From Desulfobacca sp. 4484_104 (GTDB lineage: Bacteria > Desulfobacterota > Desulfobaccia > Desulfobaccales > Desulfobaccaceae): a DNA stretch of 64,000 nt. A program made the position numbers and the translations under genes. The stretch lies in NCBI GenBank assembly GCA_002049795.1, contig MUKC01000001.1:27366-91365 (forward strand), in the 5' to 3' direction. Shown piece by piece: positions 7,891 to 17,453 of this stretch. Below the pieces are notes generated by a model. That model ran no database searches. It was not told the DNA's origin and saw only the letters and a list, made by a program, of their open reading frames with translations. The stretch's first letter is position 1. Every line of letters starts with the position of its first letter.

Positions 7891-8454
7891 TCAATCTGGC
7901 AGGGAAGTGAGTTCGGCCCCAGTAAACAGGACGCTCAGCTCATAGCCCTCTTGGGCCAGGAGTTCCCGGGCCCCTTCCTGGCGATCGACCAGGCACATCA
8001 CCCGGGCGATCTGCCAGTCAGTCTGCTGCTGCACCGCCCGGATGGCCTTGAGGATCGAACCGCCGCTGGTGGCGACATCGTCGATGATGGCCACCCGCGC
8101 CCTTTGCGCCAGGTACGGGCCTTCGATCAGGTGCTGCTGGCCATGGCCTTTGGCTTCCTTGCGCACAATAAAGGCCTGGAGGGGGTGGCCTTCCTGATAA
8201 CTGACCGCGGCCACGGCAGCAACGATGGGATCTGCACCCAGGGTGAGGCCACCGATGGCCTCCACCGTCCGGGGGGGCAGATGCTGCAGGACTAGTTGGG
8301 CGGTCAGGTAGGCACCCACCGCGGACAGGGTTACCCGGCGGCAATCAATGTAATAGTTGCTGCGTCGGCCCGAGGATAGAATAATATCTTTAAATTCCAA
8401 GGCTTCCTGGCGCAACAACTTAAGCAATTGTTGCCTGGCCGAGGGATCGGTCAT
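7891..8454 (-). CDS. pyrE: Orotate phosphoribosyltransferase
   Basis: A 187-residue enzyme making OMP from orotate and PRPP in pyrimidine synthesis. The PRPP-binding motif VAIIDDVATSGGSI (about 119-132) is complete. The N-terminal DCRRVTLSAVGAYL and GGLTLGADPIVAAVA match PyrE, as does FIVRKEAKGHGQQHLIEG with its catalytic loop lysines. Length is normal for the short bacterial form. It lies 25 bases after the cytochrome c gene on the same strand. Confidence 0.93.
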   Translation of the reverse strand: MTDPSARQQLLKLLRQEALEFKDIILSSGRRSNYYIDCRRVTLSAVGAYLTAQLVLQHLPPRTVEAIGGLTLGADPIVAAVAAVSYQEGHPLQAFIVRKEAKGHGQQHLIEGPYLAQRARVAIIDDVATSGGSILKAIRAVQQQTDWQIARVMCLVDRQEGARELLAQEGYELSVLFTGAELTSLPD

Positions 8455-8479
8455 GTCAACCCCGTATAAAACCCCAGAT

Positions 8480-8890
8480 TCAGGTCTGGCGGTGGCAGTC
8501 CAGGCAGCGGATCGGTCCGGCCTGCTGGCCCTGTTGGCGGCGTTTTAAGTGGCAACCTTTACATTGCTGATGAAAGGCATTCTTCAGATCTGGCCGATCG
8601 GCCTGCGGCCGGGTCAGATGGCACTCCTGGCAAAGCTTTACCGGCTGTCCCTGGACCCAGCGATTGCAGCCCCGGTCATATTCATGATGGCAGGTAGTGC
8701 AAGCAATCTGCTGACCCTCGTGCTGTTGGTGGCTAAAGGTGACCGGCGGTTTCTGCCACGGTTTCAAGGCCGGGATCTGAATCAGACTCTGAGGCTGCGG
8801 CTTGGTAGCTAGGCTGGCCTGGGCCCAGATCACCCCTAGATTGCCCAGCAGAAATAGTGCCATTAACCATGATTGCTTTTTCCACCGCAT
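8480..8890 (-). CDS. Class III tetraheme cytochrome c (cytochrome c3 type)
   Basis: A 136-residue exported protein: signal peptide at about 1-28 (LMALFLLGNLGVIWAQA), then four CxxCH haem sites: CTTCHH, CQECH, CKGCH and CLDCH. Extra His residues (FSHQQHEG, FHQQC) can serve as the distal ligands. The pattern V.FSH..H......C..CHH......... is the class III layout of sulfate reducers, where c3 shuttles electrons in the periplasm. A WVQGQPVKLCQECH segment shows the usual spacing. It begins 9 bases after queD ends. There is no obvious functional link with the neighbours pyrE and queD. Confidence 0.88.
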   Translation of the reverse strand: MRWKKQSWLMALFLLGNLGVIWAQASLATKPQPQSLIQIPALKPWQKPPVTFSHQQHEGQQIACTTCHHEYDRGCNRWVQGQPVKLCQECHLTRPQADRPDLKNAFHQQCKGCHLKRRQQGQQAGPIRCLDCHRQT

Positions 8891-8899
8891 GTTTCTTCA

Positions 8900-9271
8900 T
8901 CAAGGCAGGTAATAAGCGGCGCTCGAGGTATCCGATTCCCAGACCGCCACCCGGGTGACCTTGACCCGGTCATCATTGATCGCCGGGCTGAGACGTTCGA
9001 AGAGATAACGGGCCAGATTTTCGGAGGACGGATTCTGATTTTGGAAGGCCGGCAGCTCATTGAGATAGGTATGATCGACCTCCTCTAAAACCTCCCGGGC
9101 CGCGGCCTTGATCTTCCCAAAATCCCGTACCAACCCAACCTCATCCAGAGAAGCCGCACCCAGAAAAATTTCTACCTTCCAGTTATGCCCGTGCAAGGCT
9201 TCACATTTGCCATAGAAGTTTTCCAGCCGATGGGCCGCGGAAAACTGGGTAATAATCTTTAATTCATACAT
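8900..9271 (-). CDS. queD: 6-carboxy-5,6,7,8-tetrahydropterin synthase
   Basis: A 123-residue QueD/PTPS-family enzyme. It converts dihydroneopterin triphosphate into 6-carboxytetrahydropterin, the second step to 7-deazaguanines (preQ0/queuosine). Zinc ligands are visible at AAHRL (His) and HGHNW (two His). The catalytic Cys is in FYGKCEALHG, and the Asp-His pair in VDHTYLN and Glu in WESDTSSA are present. It belongs to the minus-strand operon 9735-7259. It is the only pathway gene in the window, but the product could feed the QueC-like enzyme encoded at 30983-32290. Confidence 0.93.
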   Translation of the reverse strand: MYELKIITQFSAAHRLENFYGKCEALHGHNWKVEIFLGAASLDEVGLVRDFGKIKAAAREVLEEVDHTYLNELPAFQNQNPSSENLARYLFERLSPAINDDRVKVTRVAVWESDTSSAAYYLP

Positions 9272-9275
9272 CGGG

Positions 9276-9488
9276 TCATCTCTCCGGGCCGGCCTTCAGG
9301 ACCTTAAAACGGTTTTGCATACGGTTGATCAAGTTTTTCAGGTCATTTAAGAGCCCGGCCAGATCCTGGTGCCGTTTGGCTTCAATCTTTTTCAATTCCT
9401 CCAACCAATATTCCAGCAAGGCCAGTTCCCGTTGCCGCAGTTCGTTTTCTATCCGGCTTTTGAGTTGTTTTACTACAGCCTCATCCAT
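9276..9488 (-). CDS. Small coiled-coil protein of unknown function
   Basis: 70 residues from the ATG at 9488: MDEAVVKQLKSRIENELRQ, then a helical, charged stretch (LLEYWLEELKKIEAKRHQDLAGLLNDLKNLINRMQNRF) predicted to be a coiled coil. The start overlaps the stop of the upstream zinc-ribbon gene in ATGGATGA, so translation is probably coupled. A longer frame from 9551 is possible but runs over the upstream gene. Not recognised as a named family. A partner of the zinc-ribbon protein is a reasonable inference. Confidence 0.6.
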   Translation of the reverse strand: MDEAVVKQLKSRIENELRQRELALLEYWLEELKKIEAKRHQDLAGLLNDLKNLINRMQNRFKVLKAGPER

Positions 9489-9735
9489 GGTCGGTCTCGT
9501 CCTGGAGGTTCTCGTAGGCCCGCCCACAGACACTACAGACCCCATGTTCATCCAACACCCCGATACAGTTGCCGTCGGGACACAGAACCCGATCGCTCCA
9601 ATCCGGCATCGCTTCCAACAGCTCTTCTAACCTGGCGCCACAGCGACAACAATAGTCGCCATCGGCGGGGGTCTCGCCGCCACACTCCGAACATCGGGTC
9701 ATGGGCAATTCCCCACCACAATGGGGGCATTTCAT
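9481..9735 (-). CDS. Small multi-zinc-ribbon protein
   Basis: 84 residues with four CxxC-type knuckles: CPHC (3-6), CSEC (15-18), CCRC (29-32) and, after CPDGNC, CSVC (68-71). This gives two or three probable zinc ribbons. The C-terminus YENLQDETDHG is acidic. Such proteins often act as adaptors or nucleic-acid/protein binders. No specific function can be given. First gene of the minus-strand run that continues with the coiled coil, queD, cytochrome c3, pyrE and the deaminase. Confidence 0.65.
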   Translation of the reverse strand: MKCPHCGGELPMTRCSECGGETPADGDYCCRCGARLEELLEAMPDWSDRVLCPDGNCIGVLDEHGVCSVCGRAYENLQDETDHG

Positions 9736-9893
9736 GGATTATCCTTTCGTCCTAAATCATTTTCCGACCTTACTTATTATCCCAAAAAATGCTCCCTGTC
9801 AATGTGCCCCCGCTGGCGAGCAGCGCTCTGTTTGATTTTATTTGATCTTAATCGGCAATTATGGCTAAAATTAACACAGGAGGTTGGCCCATT

Positions 9894-10196
9894 TTGATTT
9901 TAAAAGAGGCCCTCAGACTCTTTTCCGGTCTGATCCTGCGGGAGGGCAGCAGTAAATATTGGGAACAGAGCCAACTCGTCAAGAGCATCAGCGACACTGA
10001 ACCGGCCGCCCTGGATCAGCCGGTATATTGTGATACCGAAGGGATCTGGGAGCTGACCCCCCAAGGAGATAAGGGGCGGGAACTCTATACTACGGTTCGT
10101 TGCCCCTTTTGCCATGATCTGATCTATTGGTCAGATTACACCGAGGCCCTGGAAGGCTTGGCCCACAGTTTCTGTGATGCCAAAGATTGGCACTGA
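9894..10196 (+). CDS. Small CxxC protein of unknown function
   Basis: The frame is open from ATG 9861, but an excellent ribosome-binding site AGGAGGT (9878-9884) lies inside it. I therefore place the start at TTG 9894, giving about 100 residues (LILKEALRLFSGLILREGSSKYW...). The C-terminal half has YCDTEGIWEL and a knuckle CPFCHDLIYW, then FCDAKDWH, suggesting one metal site. Not a family I recognise. It is transcribed away from the zinc-ribbon operon (divergent). Confidence 0.55.
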   Translation: MILKEALRLFSGLILREGSSKYWEQSQLVKSISDTEPAALDQPVYCDTEGIWELTPQGDKGRELYTTVRCPFCHDLIYWSDYTEALEGLAHSFCDAKDWH

Positions 10197-10227
10197 AAGT
10201 GCCTTTACCCCTTAAAAGGTAGGCTGA

Positions 10228-10413
10228 TCAAGACGTTGGCGGTCCCAGTTCGGTGGTCCAGTTGGGGCAACGGCTTGCTTGAATGGGAATAGTGGTAAAA
10301 CAATAAGGGCAGACCTTGGTGGTGACCTCGACCGGCGCCTCTTCTTGACGCCACAGACGGTTAATGCTGCGGATGACTATAAATGGAGAGGGAAATTTCG
10401 GAAGGAAGGCGAC
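10228..10413 (-). pseudogene. mscL: mscL remnant (C-terminal end only)
   Basis: Read on the minus strand directly after the stop of the HAD gene, one frame gives VAFLPKFPSPFIVIRSINRLW, then EEAPVEVTTKVCPYCFTTIPI and SRCPNWTTEL, ending TGA at 10230-10228. FLVVRSINRLx...EEAP.PTTK.CPYC.s.IPi.AtRCPhCT.eL is the typical end of the large-conductance mechanosensitive channel of delta lineages. The first transmembrane helix and the start codon are missing, and the last zinc-knuckle Cys is Trp. It looks like the residue of a deleted gene. I see no other copy in the window. Confidence 0.6.
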
Positions 10414-11049
10414 CTAAAAATAGCGGATCGGCCAGTGATAGCGGCGGGCCAGGCGTTTGAGCCGCCAACTGGGATTGACCGCCACCGGATGGCCGACCTT
10501 TAAAAGCAGGGGGACGTCCTCGAAATGGTCGGCGTAAGCGTAGGACCGGGCAATATCAAACCCCTGCGCCTGAGACAGTTCAAGCAACAGACGGAGTTTA
10601 TTTTCGCCGCGCGGATGCAGGCCGGTAATGCCGCCGGTGTAGTGGTGGTTCTGCCGGTCTAATCGGGTCGCAATCAGCCACTCGGCCCCCAGTTCTTCCT
10701 TTAAGGGATGGATCAGACAGTGCAGCGATCCGGTCAGGATGACGATCACGTGCCCTTGGGCCTGATGCTGCCGGACGCATTCCCGGCCCTGGACACTAAG
10801 CCGCATAGCTATCACCTCCCGGTAGCAGGCCCGGGCCAGATGCTCGATTTCCTCCACGGCCTGTCCCTCCAGATAGGACTTATCATGGAACCGACTTTGG
10901 GGTTCGATAAGCAGATGCCCACAGAAGGCCAGCACCTTGGCCCAGGATAGTTGTCTTTGCCGTAAGAGGTAATAGAAAAACAGTTGTTCGCTGGGACCGT
11001 TGACCAAGGTCCGATCCACGTCGAAAATAGCGGCGATCTTGACCATCAA
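10414..11049 (-). CDS. HAD-IB family phosphatase (SerB-like)
   Basis: A 211-residue haloacid-dehalogenase hydrolase. Motif I is FDVDRTLV (about 9-16; nucleophile Asp, with Arg instead of the usual Gly/Ser), motif II VIVILTGS (about 100-107), motif III Lys in KLRLLLEL and motif IV YADHFEDVPLL. The helical cap between motifs I and II fits subclass IB, the group of phosphoserine phosphatase and of acyltransferase-linked phosphatases. The substrate is unknown. It is encoded just downstream of a CDP-alcohol phosphatidyltransferase gene on the same strand. A role in phospholipid-phosphate dephosphorylation (for example PGP to PG) is a plausible inference. Confidence 0.8.
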   Translation of the reverse strand: MMVKIAAIFDVDRTLVNGPSEQLFFYYLLRQRQLSWAKVLAFCGHLLIEPQSRFHDKSYLEGQAVEEIEHLARACYREVIAMRLSVQGRECVRQHQAQGHVIVILTGSLHCLIHPLKEELGAEWLIATRLDRQNHHYTGGITGLHPRGENKLRLLLELSQAQGFDIARSYAYADHFEDVPLLLKVGHPVAVNPSWRLKRLARRYHWPIRYF

Positions 11050-11089
11050 CCTCTCTGCTGACTGACCTGCCTAGTTAAGGCTTGAGTTT

Positions 11090-11698
11090 TTAGACGTTAG
11101 CCACGGGAGTGAGAAAATATCGACGGCTGTCGATCAACACCGGAATCCCCCGGATCACACAGAGACCGACGACCAGCCAGATTAAGGCTTGGTTAAAAGG
11201 TTGTAGGATAGATAACCAGGCGGAGTCTTTCAAGATCAAGGCGTGGGTAAGCATGAGTTGACAAAAAACCCAGGCCTTGGCAAATCCATACAAAGCCCGC
11301 ATAAAACGTGAGGCGACCAGGAACTTGCCCCAGTGCGAATGCATCATCCCAAACACTGATTTTCCCTGGCAGAGAGCTACGCCGCGCAAACCATCGACAA
11401 TAAAGGAGCGGATCAGAAATATAATCGGCACCCACAGCGGCACGAGCCCGATGTCCATAAAACTGATCCACAAAATATTTTCTACGGCCCGATCCAGGGC
11501 TACATCTAGGACCGCCCCCAAATGGGAGACTTCGTTACGCAGTCGGGCTACATAGCCGTCAAACCAGTCCATCAGAAACAGGATGATGAGGAGAGCCAGT
11601 CCTAGCAAACGCAATTGCAGATGGGGGATGAAGAGTATCGCCACTAGAGTGATCAGTAGCGGCAACCGACTCAAAGTGATAACATTAGCCAGAGACAT
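11090..11698 (-). CDS. CDP-alcohol phosphatidyltransferase (PgsA-like)
   Basis: A 202-residue integral membrane enzyme with about five membrane segments. The CDP-alcohol phosphotransferase signature D-G-x2-A-R-x8-G-x3-D-x3-D is complete in DGYVARLRNEVSHLGAVLDVALD (about 47-69). It should transfer a phosphatidyl group from CDP-diacylglycerol, most likely to glycerol-3-phosphate to make PGP. The N-terminus MSLANVITLSRLPLLITL resembles PgsA. The adjacent HAD phosphatase, 40 bases downstream, may act on the product. Substrate choice is not proven by sequence. Confidence 0.82.
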   Translation of the reverse strand: MSLANVITLSRLPLLITLVAILFIPHLQLRLLGLALLIILFLMDWFDGYVARLRNEVSHLGAVLDVALDRAVENILWISFMDIGLVPLWVPIIFLIRSFIVDGLRGVALCQGKSVFGMMHSHWGKFLVASRFMRALYGFAKAWVFCQLMLTHALILKDSAWLSILQPFNQALIWLVVGLCVIRGIPVLIDSRRYFLTPVANV

Positions 11699-12166
11699 CA
11701 GAAAAAATCCACAACTCCTGAGGTAGGTAATTTCAGCATAACAGAAATTTTATCTTATTTCAATGCCCTTTAAGGCGGCCGTCAAGATTTCCGCCGGCCT
11801 TGGAAAAAGGTATTGATTTTTTAATTAGTTTAGGTTATAGAAACTTTATAATATTTGTGGCCATTCCGGCCTATCGGCATAAAAGGGGTCAAGGCCTTAG
11901 TGCTTTGCTTTTTTAAGGGTTGCATGCCATTTGCGGCTGCGGATCGGATTCTGGCTTTCACAGAGGCACAGCAGAGGAAGCGGGAACCTTGGGAGAATCA
12001 AATCATAGATCATCCTACCCGGGCTGACCAGCGATTAACCCCAGCAACTTCATCTCCTCCTACCCTTAAACTAAGCACCCAGTTCTACATGCGCGGATTA
12101 GAGAAATCCTCAGAATCGACTGGGATCGAGTAATAGGGCGTGTGCCCCGGCCTTGTTGTGGAGTCT
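11699..12166. other. Intergenic region upstream of hisC with AT-rich promoter zone
   Basis: The most promoter-like sequence is TTGATT (11813-11818), 17 bases, TATAGA (11836-11841), with an alternative TATAAT at 11847-11852. A 92-codon frame at 11855-12133 has no recognisable motif, no ribosome-binding site and biased low-complexity composition, so I do not call it a gene. Otherwise I see nothing in this stretch. Confidence 0.35.
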
Positions 12167-13267
12167 ATGTTTGAATCTTTGGTACCAGAAAACATTGCCA
12201 CGCTAACAGCTTATCCGCCGGGCAAGCCCCTAGAAGAATTAGAAAGAGAACTTGGCATTACCGGGGCGATAAAATTAGCCTCTAACGAAAATCCTCTGGG
12301 ACCTTCCCCCCTGGCTTTAGAAGCCATTCACTCGCAGCTTGCTAGCCTCAACCGCTATCCCGATAGTGGGGCCTATTATCTCAAAGCGCGTTTAAGCCGC
12401 CACTTGGGGATCAGACCGGAACAATTAATCCTGGGCAATGGTTCAGATGAAATTCTGGAATTAATCGTGCGAACTTTTCTGCAATCTGGGGAAGAAGTCT
12501 TGAGCTTTGCTCCTTCCTTTCTGATGTATGGCATAATAACCCAGGCAGCAGGAGGAGTCTTTCGGCCCTTGCCGCTAAAAGATTTTCGAGTGGATCTGCC
12601 AGCACTGAACCAAGCCTTGACCTCGCGCAGCAAAATCATCATCATCAACAATCCCAACAACCCTACCGGAACCGCATTTTATCGGACAGAATGGGAAGAT
12701 TTTCTTAGGGCCCTGCCCCCTGGGGTAATTGTGGTCTTAGACGAAGCCTATATTGATTTTGTCAAATCGCCGGAGGTGCCCTCCGGTCTGGAGTACCTGG
12801 ATGAGCAATTGCCCCTGATCGGCTTACGGACCTTTTCCAAGGCCTATGGCTTGGCGGGTCTGCGGATCGGCTATGGTTATGGACCGAGCGCACTGCTAAA
12901 TTACCTGAACCGGTTGCGGCAACCGTTCAACGTCAATAGCCTGGCGCAAGTCGCGGCGCGTTCCGCCCTGGATGACCAGGACTTTTTGCAGCGCACCCGG
13001 CAACTAATCTGGGACGGACTGGCTTACCTGTGCCAAGAACTTGATCGCCTGGGGGTTGCCTATCTTCCGACCCACGCCAATTTCTTGCTGATTCGGGTTG
13101 ATCGGGACAGTCAGGAACTCTACCAACGTATGCTCCGGGAAGGAGTAATTATTCGGGCCATGAGCAGTTATAATCTACCCGAATATATTCGCGTCAACGC
13201 CGGGCTTCCGGAAGAAAACTCCCGTTTCTTGCAGGCATTTAAAAAGGTTATGGGGTTTACGGTCTGA
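12167..13267 (+). CDS. hisC: Histidinol-phosphate aminotransferase
   Basis: A fold-type I PLP enzyme of 366 residues converting imidazole-acetol phosphate to histidinol phosphate. Motifs seen are IKLASNENPLGPSP, NRYPDSGAYYLK, NNPNNPTGT, VVLDEAYIDF, and the PLP lysine in RTFSKAYGLAGLRIGY, with RVNAGLPEEN near the end. I start at ATG 12167 (FESLVPENIATL), which agrees with the family. An in-frame alternative at 12140 adds residues without homology. It is followed by cmk with only one base between, so it leads a hisC-cmk-rpsA-sppA run. Confidence 0.92.
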   Translation: MFESLVPENIATLTAYPPGKPLEELERELGITGAIKLASNENPLGPSPLALEAIHSQLASLNRYPDSGAYYLKARLSRHLGIRPEQLILGNGSDEILELIVRTFLQSGEEVLSFAPSFLMYGIITQAAGGVFRPLPLKDFRVDLPALNQALTSRSKIIIINNPNNPTGTAFYRTEWEDFLRALPPGVIVVLDEAYIDFVKSPEVPSGLEYLDEQLPLIGLRTFSKAYGLAGLRIGYGYGPSALLNYLNRLRQPFNVNSLAQVAARSALDDQDFLQRTRQLIWDGLAYLCQELDRLGVAYLPTHANFLLIRVDRDSQELYQRMLREGVIIRAMSSYNLPEYIRVNAGLPEENSRFLQAFKKVMGFTV

Positions 13268-13268
13268 G

Positions 13269-14009
13269 GTGCCCCGTCGATTGATCATTACCATTGATGG
13301 TCCGGCCGGGGCCGGTAAAAGCAGCGTCAGCAAACGACTGGCTCAATGGCTGGAATACCTTTATTTGGACAGCGGTGCCTTCTATCGCGCCATCGCTTTG
13401 GTTGCGGGGAATCAGGGCGGCAACCTGGACGATGCGGGGTGGCTGGAAAGCTTCCTGGCGAGTTTTGAGCTAGAGGTTGCGTCGGGTCCCGAGGGTTTGC
13501 GGCTCTGGAACGATGGTCAGGAGATCACTCAGACCATCCGAACGCCCCGGATTAGCCAGGACGCGTCTCGGGTCGCCACCTTGAGGCCGGTGCGCCAATG
13601 GGTAGCGGCCTACCTGCGTCGCTGTGCCAAAAACGGCGGGATTGTCACCGAAGGACGGGATATGGGAACCGTGGTGTTTCCTGAGGCGGAGGTCAAAATC
13701 TATTTAGATGCCGACTTAGGCGTTCGGGCGCAACGTCGCCGCCAGGAGCTGCAAGGCCGGGGGGTGGACCAACCAGCGGAGCAGGTTCAGGCCGACCTGG
13801 CCGACCGCGATCACCGCGACCGTGCCCGACAAGAAGGGCCGCTCTTAATTCCGCCCGGCGCCCAGGTGATTGACAACACCAACCTCAGTCTGGAACAGGT
13901 AGTACATGCCTGCCAGGAATTGATCCGGCCTAAACTGGAGCAGTCCACTTGTCAAGCTGGCCCGGATTGCGATAAGTTATTTACACCAGAAAAACACCCG
14001 TTAGGGTAG
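13269..14009 (+). CDS. cmk: Cytidylate kinase
   Basis: A 246-residue kinase that phosphorylates CMP and dCMP. The P-loop is GPAGAGKSS (11-19). The substrate region LYLDSGAFYRAIAL, the GRDMGTVVFPEAEVKIYLDAD block and the lid DRDHRDRARQEGPLLIP are all canonical. The start is GTG at 13269, one base after the hisC stop, so translation is coupled. The C-terminal 25 residues (CQAGPDCDKLFTPEKHPLG) extend beyond the usual end. Cmk next to rpsA is a widely conserved pair. Confidence 0.95.
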   Translation: MPRRLIITIDGPAGAGKSSVSKRLAQWLEYLYLDSGAFYRAIALVAGNQGGNLDDAGWLESFLASFELEVASGPEGLRLWNDGQEITQTIRTPRISQDASRVATLRPVRQWVAAYLRRCAKNGGIVTEGRDMGTVVFPEAEVKIYLDADLGVRAQRRRQELQGRGVDQPAEQVQADLADRDHRDRARQEGPLLIPPGAQVIDNTNLSLEQVVHACQELIRPKLEQSTCQAGPDCDKLFTPEKHPLG

Positions 14010-14035
14010 AAATATATTATAGGGGGAAGATTTGT

Positions 14036-15892
<1,857 letters not shown>

Positions 15893-15911
15893 CCGGCTGG
15901 GGAAGGACTCT

Positions 15912-16799
15912 ATGAAAAAGCGGCCGCTGTACTCCGTAGTGCTTATCCTGGGCTCGATTATCCTGTTTTTTATTGGCCTCAGTCTGTTGATGCTATCCTT
16001 TGCCAAAGACGGCACCCTGTGGTCGAGAGGAGAAAAAGTCGGGGTCATAGAAGTTACCGGGCTGATTTCTGAGGCCCAGGATACCTTAAAGCAACTGGAT
16101 AAATATCGGCGGAATTCCCAGATCAAGGCGATTGTCCTGCGCATTAACTCGCCGGGGGGAGCCGTCGGTCCGGCTCAAGAAATCTGGCGGGAAATTAATA
16201 AAATCCGCAAGACTAAAAAAATCGTCGCTTCGCTGGGCACTGTCGCGGCTTCCGGAGGTTATTATATCGCCAGTGCCGCAGACCTGATCATCGCCAGCCC
16301 CGGTACCATGACCGGCAGTATCGGCGTGATCATCAGATTTGCCAATATCGAAGCTCTGGTTAAAAAGTTAGGGTTGGACTTCTACGATCTTAAGGCCGGG
16401 GCCTTTAAAGATACCGGTTCCCCCATGCGTCCCATGACTCCGGAGGAGAAGGCCTATCTCCAAAATCTGCTTAACAATATTCACGAACAATTCATTCGCG
16501 ATGTCGCCCAGGGCCGCAAGCTCCCCCTAGAAAAAGTCAGGGCCGTCGCCGATGGCCGGATCCTAACCGGTGAAGAAGCCAAAAATCTAAAGATGATCGA
16601 TGAATTCGGCAATCTCCAGGATGCCATCGAGAAGGCCGGCCGCTTGGGGGGTATAGTGGGCAAAGTAGAGGCCGTCTATCCCGAAAAGGATAAATTCTCG
16701 CTGTGGAAATTGCTCTTTGGGCAGAGTTTTCAGGAAACCTTGAGTCAGCTCCAACTGTCGCCAGTGGTTCCGGCCTATCTACTCAGTGCCGGTAGATAA
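15912..16799 (+). CDS. sppA: Signal peptide peptidase SppA, short (36K) type
   Basis: A 295-residue membrane-anchored serine protease that degrades cleaved signal peptides. One N-terminal transmembrane helix (about 8-30). The Ser-Lys dyad is visible: nucleophile Ser in GTVAASGGYY (about Ser114) and general-base Lys in GAFKDTGSP (about Lys166). The oxyanion region INSPGGAV (79-86) and MTGSIGVI are present. Length fits the single-domain form. It begins 19 bases after rpsA on the same strand and ends the run. Confidence 0.92.
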   Translation: MKKRPLYSVVLILGSIILFFIGLSLLMLSFAKDGTLWSRGEKVGVIEVTGLISEAQDTLKQLDKYRRNSQIKAIVLRINSPGGAVGPAQEIWREINKIRKTKKIVASLGTVAASGGYYIASAADLIIASPGTMTGSIGVIIRFANIEALVKKLGLDFYDLKAGAFKDTGSPMRPMTPEEKAYLQNLLNNIHEQFIRDVAQGRKLPLEKVRAVADGRILTGEEAKNLKMIDEFGNLQDAIEKAGRLGGIVGKVEAVYPEKDKFSLWKLLFGQSFQETLSQLQLSPVVPAYLLSAGR

Positions 16800-16818
16800 G
16801 CAACTAGCCCTAATAGCA

Positions 16819-17442
16819 TCATTCGAAAGCACTGACCTCCCCTTTGCCCACTCGAATGATCTCGGGGACATCATCAATCAGCGAGATCACGCTGGACGGT
16901 TCCGGCATGATTACCCCGCCATCCACCACTAAATCGAGATACGGTTTGAAATAGTCAGCAATCTCATAAGGATCGCTCATTACTAGGCCGTCGGTGCGGC
17001 TGGCGCTGGTGCTGATGATAGGGTGGCCCAGAAGTTTCACCAGCCCCAGACAGATGGCATGGTTGGGAACCCGGATACCCGCGGTCTTACGCCGGGTCAG
17101 CATGATCTTGGGCACCAGCCGGGAGCCTTCCAAAATAAAGGTATAAGGTCCGGGCAAGAGCCGCTTCATGGTCTTGTAGGCGTAGTTGGAAACCCGGGCA
17201 TATTCGCTGATATTTTTTAAATCGGCACAGATAAAACTGAAAGGTTTGGACAGCGACCGCCGTTTGAGCTGGTAAATCTTTTCAATCCCACCTTTGTTAA
17301 ACAGATCGCAGCCGATGCCATAACAGGTATCGGTGGGATAAGCAATAATACCCCCGTCCGCCAGCACCTGCACCACCTGACGGAGCAGGCGGTCTTGGGG
17401 GTTCTGAGGGTTAATCCGCAACATCTTCGGCTTATTTCCCAT
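16819..17442 (-). CDS. L-threonylcarbamoyladenylate synthase family protein (Sua5/YciO/YrdC)
   Basis: A 207-residue YrdC-domain protein. Family features are GGIIAYPTDTCYGIGCDL, KIYQLKRRSLSKPFSFICADL, LLPGPYTFIL, AGIRVPNHAI, LGHPIISTSAS, and a C-terminal SSVISLIDDVPEIIRVGKGEV. Members either make threonylcarbamoyl-AMP for tRNA t6A (TsaC/Sua5) or belong to the related YciO group. The sequence KPFSFICADL resembles YciO proteins, so the t6A role is not certain. The ATG at 17442 has AGGAAA 4 bases before it; an ATG 6 codons later is possible. It lies 11 bases downstream of the M23 peptidase gene. Confidence 0.82.
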   Translation of the reverse strand: MGNKPKMLRINPQNPQDRLLRQVVQVLADGGIIAYPTDTCYGIGCDLFNKGGIEKIYQLKRRSLSKPFSFICADLKNISEYARVSNYAYKTMKRLLPGPYTFILEGSRLVPKIMLTRRKTAGIRVPNHAICLGLVKLLGHPIISTSASRTDGLVMSDPYEIADYFKPYLDLVVDGGVIMPEPSSVISLIDDVPEIIRVGKGEVSAFE

Positions 17443-17453
17443 TTTCCTATATC

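Noticed and set aside
8900..9271. QueD considered as part of the Qat-like locus
   Set aside because: It is 21 kb away on the opposite strand within another operon; it may only supply precursor.
11855..12133. Open frame of 92 codons upstream of hisC
   Set aside because: No recognisable domain, no ribosome-binding site, and it ends just before the hisC start region, which has its own features.
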